Below, piece by piece: positions 60,591 through 64,000 of a stretch of 64,000 nt of DNA; positions within the stretch are counted from its first letter, which is position 1, and each line of letters begins with the position of its first letter. Where the stretch lies: assembly GCF_003611035.1 (NCBI RefSeq), contig NZ_CP030033.1:2480001-2544000 (forward strand). The letters run 5' to 3'. The notes beneath the pieces were generated by a model. That model worked only from the letters and a program-made list of their open reading frames with translations. It ran no database searches and was not told where the DNA came from. The stretch is from Cryobacterium soli (GTDB lineage Bacteria; Actinomycetota; Actinomycetes; Actinomycetales; Microbacteriaceae). A program made the position numbers and the translations under genes.

Positions 60591-61865
60591 TTAGTTGGCG
60601 TCGGCGATCTGCTGGCGGATGGTGGCGGCGGCTCCGGTGAGAGTGCTCGCCGGGTCGGCCCCGCCGATGATGGCGGCCTCGGCCTTGCTCAGCGGGTCCC
60701 ACACCACGGCCATGGCCGGGAAGGTCGGGCTGGGCTGGCCGAGGACGCCGGCATCGCCGAGGCCCTTGATGTCGGCGTTGGTGCCGGACTGCTGCGTGAA
60801 CGCCGCGGTGACGGCGGAGGGGCGGCCGTTGGCCTCGCTGAAGGCCAGGGAGGTCTCGACGTCGCTGCCGATGAAGTTCGTGACGAACTCCTGGGCGAAG
60901 GACTTGTTCGTGGCCTTGGACGAGATGTAGAGACCCTGCACGCCCACAAACGGCTTGGCGGTGCCGCCGGTGAAGCCGGGAACGGCGGTGATCTCGTAGT
61001 TCAAGCCGGCCGCCTTGAGGGCTTCGATGGCCCATCCGCCCGACACCATGTACGGCGTCTTGCCCTCGGCGAAGAGGGAGATGCTGTTGTCGGCGTCAAT
61101 GGAGGTGGTGAGCACGCCCTGGCTGGCGAGTTCCTGGATCTTGGTCATCGCGGCGATGGACTCCGGGGAGTCCAGGCCGAGGTCGTCGGGGTTGTAGGTG
61201 CCGTCGGCGTTCAGGCCGAACAGGTAGCCGCCGGCCCCGGTGAACAGGGGCTGCAGGTGGTAGGAGTCACCGTTCTGGCCGACCGGCAGGGAGAGCACGT
61301 TCTGCACAGTGCCGGCATCCACGAGCTGCTGGCCCGAGGCGACGAGGTCTTCGATCGACGCCGGCACCGTGGGCACGAGGTCGGTGTTGCGGAACAGGGC
61401 GACGTTGTCGATCGCGTAGGGAACGCCGTAGACCTGGTTGTTGTAGGTCATCGCGTTCACCGCAACGCCCTGGTAATTGGCGAGCTGGTCGGCCGACAGG
61501 TTGAGCGGGTCGATCGCGTCGTTCTGCACGAGGTTGCCGATCGCATCGCTGGCGGTCACCAGGATGTCCGGGCCCTTGCCCGAGTTCGTGGCGGTGACGT
61601 AGGTGGCGCGCAGCTCCCCGCTGATGGCCTGCACCTCCACCGAGATGCCGTTCTCCTCGCCGAAGGTGGCGGCGAAGGGCTTGAGCATGGTCGCCTGTTC
61701 CTGGGAGGTCCAGATGACCAGGTCCGCGTTGGCGCGGACGGGCGCTTCCGTGGCCGACGCGCTGCTCGCCGCGGGGGTGCCCGGGCTGCTGCTGCATCCG
61801 GTGGCGAGAAGGCCGACGGCCGCGATCACGGCAAAGCCGGACACGAGGTGGGTTCGATGACGCAT
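60591..61865 (-). CDS. malE: Maltose/maltodextrin-binding lipoprotein MalE
   Basis: A 424-residue solute-binding protein. The signal GFAVIAAVGLLATGC ends in a lipobox, followed by a Ser/Ala linker. Family 1 features include ADLVIWTSQEQATMLKPFAA, VYGVPYAIDNVALFRNTDLV, PYMVSGGWAIEALKAAGLNY and VGVQGLYISSKATNK, the same order as in MalE. It captures maltodextrins outside the membrane for MalF-MalG. AAAGGAG lies 7 nt before ATG 61865. First gene of the operon, with a TTGACA/TAGCTT promoter and a LacI-type operator upstream. Confidence 0.95.
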   Translation of the reverse strand: MRHRTHLVSGFAVIAAVGLLATGCSSSPGTPAASSASATEAPVRANADLVIWTSQEQATMLKPFAATFGEENGISVEVQAISGELRATYVTATNSGKGPDILVTASDAIGNLVQNDAIDPLNLSADQLANYQGVAVNAMTYNNQVYGVPYAIDNVALFRNTDLVPTVPASIEDLVASGQQLVDAGTVQNVLSLPVGQNGDSYHLQPLFTGAGGYLFGLNADGTYNPDDLGLDSPESIAAMTKIQELASQGVLTTSIDADNSISLFAEGKTPYMVSGGWAIEALKAAGLNYEITAVPGFTGGTAKPFVGVQGLYISSKATNKSFAQEFVTNFIGSDVETSLAFSEANGRPSAVTAAFTQQSGTNADIKGLGDAGVLGQPSPTFPAMAVVWDPLSKAEAAIIGGADPASTLTGAAATIRQQIADAN

Positions 61866-61962
61866 GAAGACTCCTTTATCTTCGAGGACACCCCGCCAGG
61901 GAATGACGGGGCTGTCGGGGGTGCAGTGCAAGGCCGGCGCCCCGGAGAGATTTCCCGCCCCA

Positions 61963-61980
61963 AGGTTTAGCGCTATACCT
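61963..61980. promoter_or_regulatory. LacI-family operator of the mal operon
   Basis: AGGTTTAGC-GCTATACCT is an 18-bp even palindrome with one mismatched pair and the central GCGC/CG dinucleotide usual for LacI-family sites. It covers the predicted transcription start of malE (about 61978). Confidence 0.8.
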
Positions 61981-61984
61981 CGAG

Positions 61985-62013
61985 AAGCTAGCAGCCGGGA
62001 TTCTTCGTGTCAA
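61985..62013 (-). promoter_or_regulatory. malE promoter
   Basis: On the minus strand TTGACA (62013-62008), a 17-nt spacer and TAGCTT (61990-61985). The leader to malE is about 112 nt. Confidence 0.8.
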
Positions 62014-62052
62014 ATACCTCCTGAGCGACGGATGCACCGGCCGCCGACTGCC

Positions 62053-62058
62053 TAAACT
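62053..62058 (+). promoter_or_regulatory. Probable -10 element of the LacI-family gene
   Basis: TAAACT about 45 nt before the regulator; the -35 region is weak. Confidence 0.4.
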
Positions 62059-62096
62059 GAGGTGCGCCTGCAGCACGGCGCACGGAGGACTCGGAG

Positions 62097-63128
62097 GTGA
62101 GTGCGGTGGCGGTGACGCTCAAGGACATCGCCAACGAGGCCGGCACCACCCTGATGACCGTCTCCAACGTGATCAACGGCCGCTACGACAAGGTCTCGCA
62201 GGCGACGGTGGACAGGGTGCGGGCGATCGCCGAAAAGCTCGACTACGTGCCAAGCGCCACGGCGCGCAGCCTGGCTGCCCGGTCGTCACGGCTGGTCGGC
62301 GTGCTCCTGCCCGACTCCGCGGGCCACGACGTGCTCGTCAGCCCCCACAACGTGGCGGTCATCGGGGTGATCGAGGGCATGCTGCGGGAGAACGGGTACT
62401 ACCTGCTCCTGCGCAGCATCCCGCCGTCCGATCCCGCTTCGGTCACCGCGGCCCTACGCTCCTGGAATCTCGACGGCGCCGTCTTCATCGGCTTCCTTGA
62501 CAGCCAGATCCGCACCATGCGTCCCACGCTGGACACCTCCATGGTGGTGCTGGACAGCTACGAGAAGAACTCCGACGTGATGAACGTGCGGCTCAACGAC
62601 CGCAAGGGCGGCTACATCGCCACCCGGCACCTGCTCGACAAGGGGCACACCCGGATCGCCTTCGTGGGGCCCAAGATCACCGAACGCGGCGTGGTCAAGG
62701 AGCGGTTCAGCGGCTACCGCAAGGCGCTGCGTGAGGCCGGTATCCCCGTCGACGAGTCCCTCATCGTGGCCACCGACGTCGCCCACGCCAGCGGCGTCGA
62801 GGCCGGCCGGTTCCTCAGCACGGAGCATCCGGACGTGACCGCGGTGTTCGCCACCGCCGATTTGCTGGCCGCGGGAATCATGGAGGGTGTGCGGGCGGCG
62901 GGGCGCGATGTGCCCGCGGACCTGTCGGTCGTGGGCTTCGACAACCTCGACCTGGCCACCTATGTGTCGCCGCAGCTGACCACGGTGACTCAGGACCTGA
63001 CCGCCAAGGCCACCCGGGCCGTGGAGCTGCTGTTGATGAGCATGCGGTCGGAGAGCATTCCGGCCGCCGAGACCGTCATGGACGTGCAGCTCGTGGAGCG
63101 CGGCTCGGTGCGGGACCTCACGGCCTGA
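62097..63128 (+). CDS. LacI family transcriptional regulator of the mal operon
   Basis: A 343-residue regulator. The N-terminal helix-turn-helix and hinge (VTLKDIANEAGTTLMTVSNV, INGRYDKVSQATVDRVRAIA, and SATARSLAARSSRLVG) are followed by a sugar-binding core with LVVLD-type stretches, RHLLDKGHTRIAFVGPK and VVGFDNLDLATYVSPQLTTV. It is divergent from malE and presumably binds AGGTTTAGC-GCTATACCT, released by maltose or a maltodextrin. Start is GTG 62097 or GTG 62106; GGAGG sequences support either. Confidence 0.9.
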   Translation: MSAVAVTLKDIANEAGTTLMTVSNVINGRYDKVSQATVDRVRAIAEKLDYVPSATARSLAARSSRLVGVLLPDSAGHDVLVSPHNVAVIGVIEGMLRENGYYLLLRSIPPSDPASVTAALRSWNLDGAVFIGFLDSQIRTMRPTLDTSMVVLDSYEKNSDVMNVRLNDRKGGYIATRHLLDKGHTRIAFVGPKITERGVVKERFSGYRKALREAGIPVDESLIVATDVAHASGVEAGRFLSTEHPDVTAVFATADLLAAGIMEGVRAAGRDVPADLSVVGFDNLDLATYVSPQLTTVTQDLTAKATRAVELLLMSMRSESIPAAETVMDVQLVERGSVRDLTA

Positions 63129-63304
63129 GCGGCTGCGGCCGTGCGTGGCCGGGCGTGATCATGCCGGCGGGGCCTGCGGCTGAGCCGAGCGAGGGCTCGG
63201 GGCATGTTGCGTTCCGTGACAGCGCGCCGTGACATCGGAAAAACCCGAACCTACACTCGAGGCAACGCTCGCCGGCTGCGAAGGCCGACCGCGAAGGAGG
63301 CTTG

Positions 63305-63673
63305 ATGATCACCCATCCGCTGCACATGCTGCGCTGCAATGACACGGGCCACGACGCCTGTGTCAACCAGGGCGCCGGACACGAGATCCGGCCCATGCAG
63401 GCGCGGCTCGCCGCCGCCGCCCCCGGTCAGTGGAGCGACGGCATCGTGGTGCGCGCGACCACCGACGGATGGATCGGGATCGCGATGCTCGGCCCGGCCG
63501 ACGAGGCAGACCCGAGCGACGCTCTCCCGTATGACGCTCTTCCGACAACCCTGTGGGTCTGGAACCACGCCGACCACAGCGCACAGCTCACCAACGGTCA
63601 GCCGGTGGCGGTGCATCCCCTGCACAACGTGCTGGCGCACGGCTCGAGCCGCATCAGCATCGTCACGATCTGA
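63305..63673 (+). CDS. Hypothetical protein
   Basis: A 122-residue soluble protein with no family that I recognise. It contains a mix of strands and a DGIVVRATTDGWIGIAMLGP stretch, three His residues near the ends and no signal peptide. GAAGGAGG lies 5 nt before ATG 63305. Single gene, followed by a hairpin at its stop codon. Confidence 0.6.
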   Translation: MITHPLHMLRCNDTGHDACVNQGAGHEIRPMQARLAAAAPGQWSDGIVVRATTDGWIGIAMLGPADEADPSDALPYDALPTTLWVWNHADHSAQLTNGQPVAVHPLHNVLAHGSSRISIVTI

Positions 63674-63704
63674 CCCGGCGAGCCGACTCAGCTCGCCGGG
63701 GTCA
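63671..63704 (+). terminator. Hairpin at the end of the 63305 gene
   Basis: GACCCGGCGAGC pairs with GCTCGCCGGG-GTC around CGACTCA with one bulged base; it includes the stop codon. There is no T tract. Confidence 0.5.
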
Positions 63705-63773
63705 TCACCTCAGCGCTGAACCGTCCGTTCACGAGAGTCCTGACCCCGACCCCAAGAGAGTGCTGTCGGTTTG

Positions 63774-63779
63774 TAAAAT
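63774..63779 (+). promoter_or_regulatory. -10 element, leaderless transcript of the right-edge gene
   Basis: TAAAAT ends 6 nt before ATG 63786. Confidence 0.55.
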
Positions 63780-63785
63780 AGGCCC

Positions 63786-64000
63786 ATGGTGGGCATGAAC
63801 GACAGGGTGACCCTCGACGTCACGGTCGCAGAGTGGGAGGCCTACCTGCGCGGCGCTCCTGACCAGGGTGGGGTGCGCCTGAAGCTGCGCAAGAAGAACT
63901 CCGCGGCGCCGGGGATGACCTGGTCAGAGGCCCTGGATGTGGCGCTCTGCTACGGCTGGATCGACGGGCAGACGAACCGGCTCGACGAGGACTACACGCT
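63786..64000 (+). CDS. YdeI/OmpD-associated family protein (partial, cut by right window edge)
   Basis: The visible 71 residues include VTLDVTVAEWEAYLRG, VRLKLRKKNSAAPGMTWSEA and the family motif LDVALCYGWIDGQTNRLDED, which matches the YdeI family of small cytoplasmic proteins (in some annotations linked to bacteriocin or peptide resistance). The C-terminal part is off the window. ATG 63786 fits a leaderless start; ATG 63795 is an alternative. Confidence 0.83.
   Translation, partial: MVGMNDRVTLDVTVAEWEAYLRGAPDQGGVRLKLRKKNSAAPGMTWSEALDVALCYGWIDGQTNRLDEDYT

Overview
The window is about 64 kb of very GC-rich, gene-dense DNA from an actinobacterium. Abundant GTG starts, 1- to 8-nt gene overlaps, Ala-rich tails on ribosomal proteins, a SigR-type trxBA promoter and the gene neighbourhoods point to Microbacteriaceae. 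Cryobacterium or a close relative is my best guess and is an inference. Both window ends cut a gene: an aminotransferase on the left and a YdeI-like protein on the right.

Layout. 1-11.8 kb looks close to the replication origin: the block aminotransferase, trxA, trxB, murJ, DUF6049 protein and pcnA, which in other actinobacteria lies beside parAB and dnaA, followed by rpsF-ssb-rpsR-rplI-dnaB. A near-perfect parS site lies between pcnA and rpsF, and a cluster of DnaA boxes in an AT-rich stretch lies upstream of dnaB. 11.8-33.8 kb is mostly housekeeping: HrpB helicase, a BCCT transporter, the three-subunit transhydrogenase pntAA-AB-B, a P-type ATPase, a tyrosine phosphatase coupled to purB, a WXG-like/hydrolase pair, hisC, and a branched-chain keto acid dehydrogenase-type E1a-E1b-E2 operon. 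33.9-37.9 kb holds small accessory genes, including a CPBP protease divergent from a TetR regulator with two tandem operators.

38-43.5 kb is a metal-homeostasis block: a zinc-type ABC importer with a Fur/Zur-like box over its promoter, a Zur-like regulator, then genes for zinc-free (C-minus) L28, L33 and S14, and an HU protein. 43.6-50.6 kb has a CopD-CtaG fusion, lipoproteins, a PIF1-like helicase and a serine-hydrolase homologue without catalytic residues. 50.6-54.4 kb is an Asp23/Gls24 envelope-stress module (CsbD, AmaP-like, DUF6286, two Asp23-like proteins) divergent from an ECF sigma factor and an Asp23 fusion. 55.5-63.1 kb is a maltose/maltodextrin unit (GH31 glucosidase, malG, malF, malE, LacI regulator) with a clear promoter and operator.

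Regulation visible in the sequence: twelve genes have a -10 hexamer ending 6-7 nt before the start codon, the signature of leaderless mRNAs, and this decides several starts. Intrinsic terminators, two with C(UUCG)G loops, follow trxA, rplI, hup and the BCCT gene. I found no rRNA, tRNA, CRISPR array, intact insertion sequence or prophage.
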